Source: Pseudomonas saliphila | GTDB taxonomy: Bacteria; Pseudomonadota; Gammaproteobacteria; Pseudomonadales; Pseudomonadaceae | NCBI RefSeq assembly: GCF_008638345.1 | Contig: NZ_VTVA01000001.1 | Span: 62,001 to 126,000, forward strand | Length of the DNA: 64,000 bases | Direction: 5' to 3' | Position numbers and translations under genes: made by a program | Shown: positions 52,848 to 61,045 of the stretch, piece after piece | Position numbering within the stretch: position 1 is the first letter of the stretch | Layout of the letters: every line of letters starts with the position of its first letter | The notes under the pieces: model-generated | What the model saw: only the letters and a program-made list of their open reading frames with translations | Databases searched by the model: none | What the model was told of the DNA's origin: nothing

Positions 52848-53378
52848 TTAAAGCGGTCGGATCAGATCAAGCTGATAGACCGGGTCACTCTCATCACGCC
52901 GTCCTTGAAGCTGGTATTGCTCAAACTCGCCGTCTGATCGTTGGCTGAACGCCCACGAGGCGTTCCAGTCGAGCACCAGATCCCTGGAATAGATTCGCCA
53001 GATTCCAGCGCGCTTCTCCCATACATCGAGATAGCGCATGTTATCCGGACAGTTGATCAGACTGCCGTCCGGCAGGCGCACGGCAGCATTGCCAAGCATG
53101 TAGCTCTCTGCCTTGGCCCGATCTCCCTCCAGTTCCAGACCCACATTGGTAAAACGATGCCAACCCATCACCAGGTTTTCCTTGATGAAGGGTATATTCT
53201 GTTCGCAGAACTCCCAGGCATTGCCGGCAAAGACACCGAAATCGACGACACCGTCGGCATGGAACACCGACTTGAGCAGCGCCAGATCGCAGCGGTCCAC
53301 TGCCTGTATATAGCGAGTCATCTGGTCGTTGATCGCCTGGCGATCAACGATGGCACGTATCCTCTCGGAGAGCTCCAT
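52848..53378 (-). CDS. NTF2/SnoaL-fold protein, possible dehydratase
   Basis: A 176-aa cone-shaped NTF2-like protein. Residues Tyr23, Asp28, His74 and Arg132 lie where scytalone dehydratase and bile acid 7-alpha-dehydratase (BaiE) keep their catalytic Tyr, Asp, His and Arg (Tyr and Asp five apart in both). So dehydration of a hydroxylated ring is possible. Rieske beta subunits share this fold, so it could instead be a structural beta subunit. It lies directly upstream of oxygenase 2 and is followed by a paralogue that lacks the Tyr and His. Confidence 0.82.
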   Translation of the reverse strand: MELSERIRAIVDRQAINDQMTRYIQAVDRCDLALLKSVFHADGVVDFGVFAGNAWEFCEQNIPFIKENLVMGWHRFTNVGLELEGDRAKAESYMLGNAAVRLPDGSLINCPDNMRYLDVWEKRAGIWRIYSRDLVLDWNASWAFSQRSDGEFEQYQLQGRRDESDPVYQLDLIRPL

Positions 53379-53380
53379 GA

Positions 53381-53905
53381 CTAACCTCCGAACAATGCGT
53401 AAACAGGGTCATTCTGGCTGCGCTCACCGCGTAGACGGAACTGGGCAAACAAGCCTTCGTCCAGGACGGCGGTGGTAGGCAGGTTCATATTCCAGTCATG
53501 CACGAAGCTGCGCTTGGCAATCTTCCATGTGCCCTGCTCCTTGCGATAATGATCGAGGAAACGGCCACCGATGAGGCGATCTTCCTTTTTGCCATCTTTG
53601 ACGAGGGTGGTGATGTTGATGACATAGACCTCGCCACGAGCGCTGTCCCCGTCGACCTCATAATACTCATTGGAAATGGACGAGAAGGTGCGCTCCAGGC
53701 TCTCATCGGGCGAGGTAACCGCTTCCACAAACGACTGCGCTGCGCCTTGATGTTTTCCCCAGTCCACTTCAGCATCCTGCGCCCAGAGGGAGACCATCAG
53801 AGATCGATCCATACGGTCGAATGCACGGGCGAATTGTGTGTTAAGCAAGCCAAGCGCCTGCTTGGTTTCTACCTGCTTCAGTAGCTCCAGATCGGATTGC
53901 TGCAT
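53381..53905 (-). CDS. NTF2/SnoaL-fold protein, degenerate paralogue
   Basis: A 174-aa NTF2-like protein two bases upstream of its paralogue and evidently co-transcribed. Asp30 is kept (ARAFDRMD), but the Tyr position is Phe25 and the His position is Phe (ERTFSS). With these losses a BaiE-type dehydratase reaction is unlikely. A partner role, such as heteromer with the paralogue or a Rieske beta-like subunit, fits better. The C-terminal KRSFVHDWNMN and GERSQNDPVY match the neighbour's end, which supports duplication. Confidence 0.8.
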   Translation of the reverse strand: MQQSDLELLKQVETKQALGLLNTQFARAFDRMDRSLMVSLWAQDAEVDWGKHQGAAQSFVEAVTSPDESLERTFSSISNEYYEVDGDSARGEVYVINITTLVKDGKKEDRLIGGRFLDHYRKEQGTWKIAKRSFVHDWNMNLPTTAVLDEGLFAQFRLRGERSQNDPVYALFGG

Positions 53906-53995
53906 ATTGGCTCCATACCCTGTTTATTTTGATTTATTAGTAGTTGGGGCTGAATCGGCCAGCCTGGATTGATCTCACCATAATCCTGCAAGACA

Positions 53996-54017
53996 AAACA
54001 ATACAAGCTGTTTTTTA
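53996..54017. promoter_or_regulatory. Degenerate copy of the TetR motif before the NTF2 operon
   Basis: AAAC, AAT, ACAAG, C, TGTTTTTTA keeps the parts of the 46045 and 50802 motifs with one base more in the left spacer and one less in the centre. It lies 91 bases upstream of the 53905 start in a non-coding gap. Confidence 0.4.
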
Positions 54018-54072
54018 TATACGTTGATGCAGCTCACGGAGAGCAGACTGAGCCGCTCTCCGTTCGCCGCTA

Positions 54073-55416
54073 TCAGCGGCGCCCTTCCAGATAATCGTTG
54101 ATTACTTCATGGAAACGCCGTACCCGAACTTCCTGATCGGATAGGTAGCAATCTTCGAAGCCCATGGAGTGCAACCCACGCTGCATTGTCTCTGCCAGAT
54201 CAAGGTCCTGAGTAAGAAAGTCGCCCTGATCTATCGCTGCTTCATATTCAGCATAGTTATCCGTTTCATGCTCGGCCTCTTCTACCGGGCGCATGCCATA
54301 CAACGTGGGCACCTCTGTCTGCCCTTCTATCCTGGGCACCAGATACCAGTAATCAAAGGTTGACCAATTAGGGTCATCCGCGTCGGGTTCAGTACGGAAC
54401 ACATGCAACCCTTCGGCGGTACCGGTCAGCGTCAGGTTGGGGAAACAGGTATGGTGCATCTGATCGGTGAGCTCGTCATCGGTCATGTTGCTGTAGTGGG
54501 TATAACCGCGCTGCGGTCCCATCTTCCGACGCGCCTGTTGTAGCGCCAGGCGTGCTTCATGGTCACGGCCGCGATACTCCTCTGCGTCAATCCCCCACTC
54601 CTTCAATACCTCAACCCACAGCTCCTGGGTCCTGTCTTCTACTGGAAGCCGGCTCGAGGGCTGCAGCTTCTGGATCATGCGATTATGCCCGTTGGGGTAC
54701 ATCTCATTGAGGGTATTGTCGTAGTGGTCGTCGATCATCGGAGCAAACTGAGGATGCACCACCGCAACGTGGTAGGCCTCGTTGAAATTATCCGAAGCGA
54801 ACTTCCAGTTTGTGTTGACTCTCAGGCTGCGCCATACCACACGCACATAGTCATCCAGACCACGGTTTCCGAGCAATGCAGGGATGGGATCCAGAAAGTC
54901 CAGAAGCGGCTTGGCATCCTGGTCGAAGCTCCAGAAGATGAACCCGCCCCAGATTTCGCAGCGGAGTTCCTTGAGGCGCAACTTGCCGCACGGGCTGCCC
55001 TGCGAGAAGGTTTCTTCGTCCTGTACCCATTGAAGTTCTCCGTCAATGCCCCAGCGCCAGCCGTGATAGGGGCATGTAAAGGCATCCATGCCACCCTCTT
55101 CATTTGCCACCAACTGATTACCACGGTGCTGACACACGTTGAAGAAGGCGCGAATGGACTCGTCCTTCTGTTTGACGATCAGGATCGACTCGTGTCGAAA
55201 GCGATGGACTATGTAATCCCCCGGCAGCTCCAGTTGGGCAGTACGGCCGCCCACATGCCATACCTTCTTCCACATGTGCTCCCACTCTCGCCTGGCAAAA
55301 TCTTTGCACCAGTAACGGTCTCCGGTAATTTTGTCTCCTCGCACCTTCAGCGGCATGGCATCCGGATGGGTCGGGTAGCTGGCGGTCTGGGCAGTATCGT
55401 TCAATTTGCTGGTCAT
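54073..55416 (-). CDS. Rieske oxygenase alpha subunit (3 of 4)
   Basis: A 447-aa paralogue of oxygenase 2. The Rieske site is CQHRG...CPYHGW (C-x-H-x17-C-x2-H) and the iron motif is DNFNEAYHVAVVH with bridging Glu. Start and end sequences (GDRYWCKDFARREWEHMW; VRVRRFHEVINDYLEG) parallel those of oxygenase 2. An NTF2-like gene lies 32 bases upstream, so each of these two oxygenases travels with NTF2-fold proteins. It probably hydroxylates a related but distinct intermediate. The electron donor is likely the reductase at 37997. Confidence 0.94.
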   Translation of the reverse strand: MTSKLNDTAQTASYPTHPDAMPLKVRGDKITGDRYWCKDFARREWEHMWKKVWHVGGRTAQLELPGDYIVHRFRHESILIVKQKDESIRAFFNVCQHRGNQLVANEEGGMDAFTCPYHGWRWGIDGELQWVQDEETFSQGSPCGKLRLKELRCEIWGGFIFWSFDQDAKPLLDFLDPIPALLGNRGLDDYVRVVWRSLRVNTNWKFASDNFNEAYHVAVVHPQFAPMIDDHYDNTLNEMYPNGHNRMIQKLQPSSRLPVEDRTQELWVEVLKEWGIDAEEYRGRDHEARLALQQARRKMGPQRGYTHYSNMTDDELTDQMHHTCFPNLTLTGTAEGLHVFRTEPDADDPNWSTFDYWYLVPRIEGQTEVPTLYGMRPVEEAEHETDNYAEYEAAIDQGDFLTQDLDLAETMQRGLHSMGFEDCYLSDQEVRVRRFHEVINDYLEGRR

Positions 55417-55448
55417 GCTATGTACTCCCTTGAGGGCAAACAGGGCAC

Positions 55449-55904
55449 TCAGTGATCGTGATGAATTTCGGCGAGAGATTCAGGCATCGGCATGCCTTTC
55501 AGGATGTAATAGGCGCTGATTTTCCAGTCATCAGCGATCTTGAGGAAGTTCATGCGGTAGCGCACATGAACCTGCACGGTATTGCCATCCCTGGAACGCC
55601 CCAACCCTTCTGCATAAGCCGTCATCACCGCGGTTTCGCCGGTGTAGGACTCCAGACGGAAATTGCTTATGTAGTGGGTATGGTGAGTCATATCCGCGAA
55701 CACATTCTCGTAGAACGGGCGGAACCGCTCCTTACCGGGCATCGCCTGCAAGCCAATATCAGAGAAATCCAGTACCGCATCATCAGTGAACAGGTTAAGC
55801 AAATCAGCGAGATCGGTCAGCTTGTCCACTGCATAGCAGTATTCGGTCATCAAATCCTGGAGGGCAATGCGGTCTTCGACTGGTACTTTCATTTTTGTTT
55901 TCAT
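55449..55904 (-). CDS. NTF2/SnoaL-fold protein, third copy
   Basis: A 151-aa NTF2-like protein. Tyr22 and Asp27 (EYCYAVDKLTD) keep the five-residue spacing of BaiE-like dehydratases and His77 (HHTHYIS) is in the right region; the C-terminal Arg is replaced by Lys in YILKGMP. Dehydratase or beta-subunit roles are both open. ATG 55904 with AAGGGG ahead is chosen; the frame opens at 55973. It is the first gene of its leftward run and faces the TetR gene at 56184 across a clear operator-like dyad. Confidence 0.82.
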   Translation of the reverse strand: MKTKMKVPVEDRIALQDLMTEYCYAVDKLTDLADLLNLFTDDAVLDFSDIGLQAMPGKERFRPFYENVFADMTHHTHYISNFRLESYTGETAVMTAYAEGLGRSRDGNTVQVHVRYRMNFLKIADDWKISAYYILKGMPMPESLAEIHHDH

Positions 55905-55987
55905 GGGGGACCCCTTGCTACGGGAACGCGGGCTACGGGCAGCTCCGGTCACCTTTTTTTCAAATCGACGCACTCTACAGAGAGTAA

Positions 55988-56004
55988 TTAGAATGCTATT
56001 CTAA
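55988..56004. promoter_or_regulatory. TetR-type operator dyad between divergent genes
   Basis: TTAGAAT, GCT, ATTCTAA is a perfect 7-bp inverted repeat with a 3-base spacer in the gap between the third NTF2 gene and the rightward TetR gene. Its form is typical of TetR-family operators and it is placed to control both directions. No second copy was noticed in the window. Confidence 0.65.
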
Positions 56005-56183
56005 ACAAGTCCAAAACTACTGCTTAATGCGGTAGCTGTCAACGCGATTGGTCCGGAGGCGCCGGACGCGGCTCGACCCACGAACAACCTGCCACAGGCG
56101 TTGTGTCATGGAGAGCTCTTTGTGACACTGGCCACCACTTCATCACCCATGTGGGGCGGCCCAAGCCCCTGACCGGAAAATGA

Positions 56184-56903
56184 ATGCTAAAAAATACAGT
56201 TGGTTTTTCGACAGCCTTGTGGAAGAACGACACGGACTGGATCAGCCCGCCCAGCCAGCAGCGCAGCCGGGATACCCTGCAGAAGGTGCTGACCACGGCG
56301 CGTGATCTGTTCATAGGGCAGGGTTTCGAAGCGACTACTATCGCGCAGATTTCGCGACAATCTGGCGTGTCAGTAGGGTCAATCTACAATCTGTTTCCCG
56401 ACAAGCATTCGATTTTCCGAGCGCTTTACGAGCATTACCGCACCGCCCGCGAAGCGCATATTTGGGAGATGGTCGAACAACCCCACTGGCAGACCGCACA
56501 GGCCATTGAAGTGATCCGCTTTCATATCGACATTGTGTTCAGCTCTTCCCAGGAGGATGCCGGCTTTCTGCGGCTGGTAGAGCAGCGCCGTGGCGCCGAC
56601 ATACGTTTTTACCAGACATTGGCCAAGGCAGAAGAAAGCTTTTGCCAACTGATGCAGAGCCTGTATGAACGCCACATCAGTGAGTTTGACCATACTGACC
56701 TGGCGACGGCAGTGCGCTATCTGCATTACGTCATTCGCGGCTCGGCCATCTGGTCCATCATGCCCCAGGAGCCTGATGACCCCTTCTTCAGCGTGGCCAG
56801 CCCCCGCTATCAGGAGGAAACCATGCGCATGGCCTGCCGTTATATGGGATTGCAGCCGAACGCCGCAAGCCAATCCGAAAACGTGACCAATAACGCCAAG
56901 TAA
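56184..56903 (+). CDS. TetR-family transcriptional regulator
   Basis: A 239-aa regulator with the helix-turn-helix at about 30-75 (TTIAQISRQSGVSVGSIYNLFPDKHSIF) after a 25-residue extension. The C-terminal domain includes a long helix with SSSQEDAGFLRLVEQRRGAD. It reads away from the oxygenase 3 operon and shares the operator dyad at 55988-56004 with it. Only 11 bases separate it from the carboxymuconolactone decarboxylase-like gene, so these two form an operon. The start site is not certain; the Shine-Dalgarno is weak. Confidence 0.93.
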   Translation: MLKNTVGFSTALWKNDTDWISPPSQQRSRDTLQKVLTTARDLFIGQGFEATTIAQISRQSGVSVGSIYNLFPDKHSIFRALYEHYRTAREAHIWEMVEQPHWQTAQAIEVIRFHIDIVFSSSQEDAGFLRLVEQRRGADIRFYQTLAKAEESFCQLMQSLYERHISEFDHTDLATAVRYLHYVIRGSAIWSIMPQEPDDPFFSVASPRYQEETMRMACRYMGLQPNAASQSENVTNNAK

Positions 56904-56914
56904 AGGAGGTAGCC

Positions 56915-57508
56915 ATGTCCAGAATAACCAAACTTCCAGTCTCTGAGTGGCATCCAGAGTTGCGTCAGCGTTTTCGTGCGGAGCAAGCAACACCGCTGGA
57001 ACAGGGAACCATGCGTATCTTTGCCCACCGCCCCGCCATCGCGCAGGGGGTAATTTCCCTTGGCCTGGGCGTTAGCAAAGATTGGACGCTAGGACCTCGG
57101 CTCAAGGAGCTGGTGCGCCTGCGGCTTGCCTTCCACAACCAATGTCGCAGCTGTCTGGCTATCCGCTATAGCGATGCGGTCGATGCTGGTGTCGATGAAG
57201 ACCTGGTCTGCTCGCTGGAAAACCCACCTGAGGCAAAGGACCTCAGCGAAGCAGAAAAGACTGCGCTGCAATATGCAGATCTGTTCGCCACTAACCATCT
57301 TCGCATCGACGATGCGCTATTTGAAAAACTGCGACAGCATTACAGCGAACCTCAGCTTGTCGAACTGGGCGTGTGGGTCGCGTTCTGTGTAGGGTTCGGC
57401 CGGCTCGGCGCTGTGTGGGATATGGTGGAAGAGTTGCCGGAAGCCTATCAGGAGAAAACCGGCAGCCCCATCACACCCTGGAGTGGAGCGCCGGTTGTAG
57501 TACGTTGA
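56915..57508 (+). CDS. Carboxymuconolactone decarboxylase / AhpD-family protein
   Basis: A 197-aa CMD-fold protein with CRSC at 77-80 (NQCRSCLAIRYSDAV). AhpD-type enzymes have a following His four residues after the second Cys; here that residue is Arg84, so the proton relay differs. Such proteins may act in peroxidase reduction or as decarboxylases or isomerases in catabolic clusters. A perfect AAAGGAGG site precedes the ATG. It is co-transcribed with the TetR gene and convergent with the flavoprotein at 57625. Confidence 0.9.
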   Translation: MSRITKLPVSEWHPELRQRFRAEQATPLEQGTMRIFAHRPAIAQGVISLGLGVSKDWTLGPRLKELVRLRLAFHNQCRSCLAIRYSDAVDAGVDEDLVCSLENPPEAKDLSEAEKTALQYADLFATNHLRIDDALFEKLRQHYSEPQLVELGVWVAFCVGFGRLGAVWDMVEELPEAYQEKTGSPITPWSGAPVVVR

Positions 57509-57624
57509 TATGCGAACTTGGCAGTTCCAACTCCGAACTGCCAAGCCCGCCATTCCATCCGGCGCATCACATGCCGACCCGCTCGGATATTCAGGATCGC
57601 TGGATCAATGGCGGGAACTGAACT

Positions 57625-59061
57625 TCACGGATTGGCTCCTTGCCCTGCTGCCTGCGCAGCTTCGCGGCCAGCAACTCTACCAAAGAATGAGCCGGGCCCC
57701 AGACTCATACCACTTGCGTAACTTTTCCCCGTCCGGGGAATGTGCACCGCACAGGCGCCAGCCGAATAAAATCCGGGAATGGGATAGCCAGACGGATCAA
57801 GAACCTGAGACTGGGCGTTGGTCTTCAGACCGCCGAGAGTCATATAAAGATAGATGGATTTGTTGAAGGAGATATCAAACGCCGCATAGGGCCCTTGATC
57901 GAGGGGCTTGAGCCACTCCGCTGCCTTGAAAAGATCAGGATCTGCTTCCTCTGCTGCGTACTGATTATACCGAGCCATGGTTGCTTGCAGCGCTCCGACC
58001 GGCATTTCCAGGCCAGCCTCCATTTCTTCAATGGTGTCCCAGCCGTCGACAAGTCGGTGTTGGGCCGAGGTAATCTCGGGATAGGCAAAAACCTCAGCAT
58101 CGACGATCAGGTAAGCAGTCTGATCCGGCTGCTCCATGACCATGGACGCGGTACGACCGTGATAGGAATCTTCGGCGACAAAGCGCTTGCCTAGCTTGTT
58201 GACCAGAATGCCTTTGATCAATTTCCCGGGGGGATAGATGGAGGCAGTTGCTATCACCCCGTCCATGGCGGCAGTCGCGGCACCAACCTGCTGCCCCATA
58301 ATGATGCCCGAGCCGTCCGTGGAGGGAATACCCAGAGGCTCAGCCGCCTCACTCATCAAAGGTACGTTTGCACTAACCATCTCGCGGTTCATGGCGAAAC
58401 CACCTGTCGCCATGATCAACCCGCGGCGGGCACCGATCCGAAGCACCTCTCCATTCTGCCTGGCTTCTACCCCTATCACTCGACCTTGCTCATCACGGAT
58501 CACCGATTGCACCTGGCAGTCGTATCTGGCGTCGATACCGAGATCATCACAGCGCTTGAGGATGGCTTTCATGGCTTCGGCACCGGCATTCTCACCGATC
58601 CCCGCAACCTTGTGTCCGCGAGGAGCCGGGCGCGCTATCAGCTTGTACGGCCAGACTTTCTCGTTACCCGTACTGAAAAGACATTCGCTGGTATTGAGAA
58701 ATACAGCCTTCTCCTTGTGTTCACTTCGCTCAAAGGGGACGCCCAGCGACTCCAGCCAGTTAAAGTGCTCCAGGCTATTGTCACAGAAGATTCGGATTGC
58801 TTCGGGGTCCTCGGCTTCTGTTGAGGCCATCATGAACTTGTACATTTCCTCGGCGGTATCGTCATAGCCAAAGGTTTTTTGTACCGGGGTACCCCCGCCC
58901 AGGTAGAAGATGCCTGATGACATCGCACTTGACCCACCTCCACCGCTGGCACGCTCCAGTACCAGCACCTCAGCACCAGCTTGCTTCGCTTCGATAGCCG
59001 CACAGGCGCCCGCAATACCATATCCAACTACCACGACATCCGCTTCGATATCCCAATTCAT
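57625..59061 (-). CDS. FAD-dependent dehydrogenase (3-ketosteroid dehydrogenase / fumarate reductase type)
   Basis: A 478-aa flavoprotein. The FAD fold starts at once (DVVVVGYGIAGACAAIEAKQAG, then ERASGGGGSSAMSSG), a central cap domain follows, and the end keeps YMTLGGLKTNAQSQVLDPSGYPIPGFYSAG and ASGMSLGPGSFFGRVAG. This is the fumarate reductase/KstD superfamily. It is shorter than typical KstD (over 500 aa), so steroid 1-dehydrogenation is suggested and not proven; an enoate or oxo-ring dehydrogenase is also possible. It follows oxygenase 4 on the same strand. Confidence 0.9.
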   Translation of the reverse strand: MNWDIEADVVVVGYGIAGACAAIEAKQAGAEVLVLERASGGGGSSAMSSGIFYLGGGTPVQKTFGYDDTAEEMYKFMMASTEAEDPEAIRIFCDNSLEHFNWLESLGVPFERSEHKEKAVFLNTSECLFSTGNEKVWPYKLIARPAPRGHKVAGIGENAGAEAMKAILKRCDDLGIDARYDCQVQSVIRDEQGRVIGVEARQNGEVLRIGARRGLIMATGGFAMNREMVSANVPLMSEAAEPLGIPSTDGSGIIMGQQVGAATAAMDGVIATASIYPPGKLIKGILVNKLGKRFVAEDSYHGRTASMVMEQPDQTAYLIVDAEVFAYPEITSAQHRLVDGWDTIEEMEAGLEMPVGALQATMARYNQYAAEEADPDLFKAAEWLKPLDQGPYAAFDISFNKSIYLYMTLGGLKTNAQSQVLDPSGYPIPGFYSAGACAVHIPRTGKSYASGMSLGPGSFFGRVAGREAAQAAGQGANP

Positions 59062-59157
59062 TTGATTCTCGCTCTTTTTGACAGGGCCCTCGTCAGAAGG
59101 CTATTTCAGCGCGCAGCGATGGCCAGTGATTTATTAGCTCGTCCTGACCGCCCTTGA

Positions 59158-60339
59158 TCAGAGTTTCGGCGTTTGCCGCTGCGGGTCATCACTCATGTAG
59201 TAATCCAGCCAACGATGGAAATACTGATTGCCGCGCTCATTCCTACCAAAGGTGACGTTCTTGAATGCACCGGATGCCATACCGCCCTGCACTTTGAGCC
59301 CCAGGTCATAGTCCTCCGTCTGAACCACTTCCTGCAGCCAGTCCATCATCTCTTCAAGCTTCTGCGTCGCTTCGGCGGTTTCCGGCTTATGTCGATGGAT
59401 GTAATGCAAGATGGTGGTGTTCTCGCCCACTGTCGGACCGGGGATAAGCTGCGCGACCTGGGTTATCTCAGGGGCAACAAATATCGACGTGTTGGGAAAG
59501 ATGGTCCGCACAAAGTCATAGCCATCGTTCTCGTGCTTGTAGCGTTCGGTCTCTGGAACGTCTTTCAGCTTTTCGATGCTGCGCTGGGGAAAGGCAATCA
59601 ACAGGTGGGGGCCATAACCGCGGAAATCCATGATATTGGAGTAGGTACGCTGATTGATGGTTTTGGGGTGTGCTGCGGCGAAATGATAGCCTTCAAGGTA
59701 GCCATCATAGGCGACCTTCCAATTCGCGCCATGGATCACCCGCTGGCCGCAATAATGCCAATCGGCAAACCCGAGATTCTCGATATCTTCGATCATGCCA
59801 CCAAGAAAATCTTCAAAATCCACCTCCAGACCTGGAGTCAGCACCGCAAAAATAAGCCCGCCCCTTTCATACACAGGTAACTGGGTGAGGCTCATCGCAG
59901 CCTTGTCGACTTCGCCGTAGGTCTCTTCGCCATAGACCCGCTTCAGAGCTCCATCGTTTCCATAAAGCCAGGCATGGTAGGGGCACACGAACTTGTCGCA
60001 CTTACCTTCACCCTCTGCCACCTGCATGCCACGGTGCGCGCAGGCGTTGAGCATGACACGTACCGAGCCATCCTTGAGGCGTGTAAGCAGCAGGGGTACA
60101 TCAAGCAGGTTCTTGGTCTTGTACGAGCCGGGCTCTGGAAGCTCACCGGATAGCCCAACAAGTATTGGCAAGCGCTTGAAAACGGATTCTATTTCCTGAT
60201 TCCAGCGCACCGGATCTGAGTAGCTGCTGCTGGGAACCGCCATCTGCTGATCGGCCATATCGGTAGTGCGATTCGCCACATGCTCCAATAAGCGAGCGGC
60301 GATCAGGTTGTATTCCTGCTGTTTCTCTGGACTGCTCAT
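59158..60339 (-). CDS. Rieske oxygenase alpha subunit (4 of 4)
   Basis: A 393-aa oxygenase. The Rieske motif is CAHRG...CPYHAW (C-x-H-x16-C-x2-H) near residues 100-122 and the iron motif is LEGYHFAAAH, again with Glu as bridging acid. It differs from oxygenases 2 and 3 along its length. No NTF2-like gene is next to it, so it may work as an alpha-only enzyme. ATG 60339 with GAGGAAAG ahead is chosen; the frame opens at 60405. It lies between the GST and the flavoprotein genes. Confidence 0.94.
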   Translation of the reverse strand: MSSPEKQQEYNLIAARLLEHVANRTTDMADQQMAVPSSSYSDPVRWNQEIESVFKRLPILVGLSGELPEPGSYKTKNLLDVPLLLTRLKDGSVRVMLNACAHRGMQVAEGEGKCDKFVCPYHAWLYGNDGALKRVYGEETYGEVDKAAMSLTQLPVYERGGLIFAVLTPGLEVDFEDFLGGMIEDIENLGFADWHYCGQRVIHGANWKVAYDGYLEGYHFAAAHPKTINQRTYSNIMDFRGYGPHLLIAFPQRSIEKLKDVPETERYKHENDGYDFVRTIFPNTSIFVAPEITQVAQLIPGPTVGENTTILHYIHRHKPETAEATQKLEEMMDWLQEVVQTEDYDLGLKVQGGMASGAFKNVTFGRNERGNQYFHRWLDYYMSDDPQRQTPKL

Positions 60340-60404
60340 TGGTTCTTTCCTCTTCACGCGCTTTTTATTTTCAAGGGCCGTTAGCAGATGTGGCAATAAA
60401 GACA

Positions 60405-61016
60405 CTATTCGATGCCAGCATACCGTTCCCTCATCATTGCCAACCAGCCGCCAAGACGCTCACAGTCTTCGGGTATGGGCTGCCCGACCTGCTCACCAAA
60501 TTCCGCAAAACATAACAACAGAAGATCGACCACAGTGCAGCGTGAGCCGCATATGAATTGGTCATGTTCGCCATGCGCTTCAAACCACCTCCAGCCCTCT
60601 TGAGCAGCCCGTTTAAAGTCCTCCGCCGCATCCGGGTAACATGGGACCCGGTTCTTGAAAAGCTCGAACCCCTCGGCTCCGCGGAAACCTGCCGTGAGAG
60701 GCTGAACGATTATCTGATCAGCTCTGCGCCACCACATACGGGTATGCGCGCGCGCCTTCTCGTTCGCTCCAATCAATGCAGGTGAAGAAAAAAGTTCTTC
60801 CAGGTATTCACAGATCGCGGTGGTTTCGGCAATCCGCGACCCGTCGTCCAGTTCAATCACTGGCGTCGTCCCTGTGGGATTGATCGCCAGATAGGCAGGT
60901 TGCCGGTTTTCACCGGCAACAATATCCACCTCAACACGAGACAGGGGTGCACCCTTTTCCGCTGCAAACAGCCGAATCAAGCGAGGATTAGGACCTATAG
61001 AGTTATAGAGCTTCAT
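60405..61016 (-). CDS. Glutathione S-transferase family protein
   Basis: A 203-aa GST with an N-terminal thioredoxin-like domain (MKLYNSIGPNPRLIRLFAAEKG, cis-Pro in TTPVIELDDG, then Glu-Thr in AETTAICEYLEE) and a helical C-terminal domain. Several aromatic and steroid clusters use GSTs as isomerases or for thioether cleavage (beta-etherase-like). The gene is between an SDR and oxygenase 4, all leftward. A Ser in the first loop (YNSIG) may be the thiolate-stabilising residue. The substrate is unknown. Confidence 0.92.
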   Translation of the reverse strand: MKLYNSIGPNPRLIRLFAAEKGAPLSRVEVDIVAGENRQPAYLAINPTGTTPVIELDDGSRIAETTAICEYLEELFSSPALIGANEKARAHTRMWWRRADQIIVQPLTAGFRGAEGFELFKNRVPCYPDAAEDFKRAAQEGWRWFEAHGEHDQFICGSRCTVVDLLLLCFAEFGEQVGQPIPEDCERLGGWLAMMRERYAGIE

Positions 61017-61045
61017 GAATGCACTCCTGTCTCAACCGCATGTGG

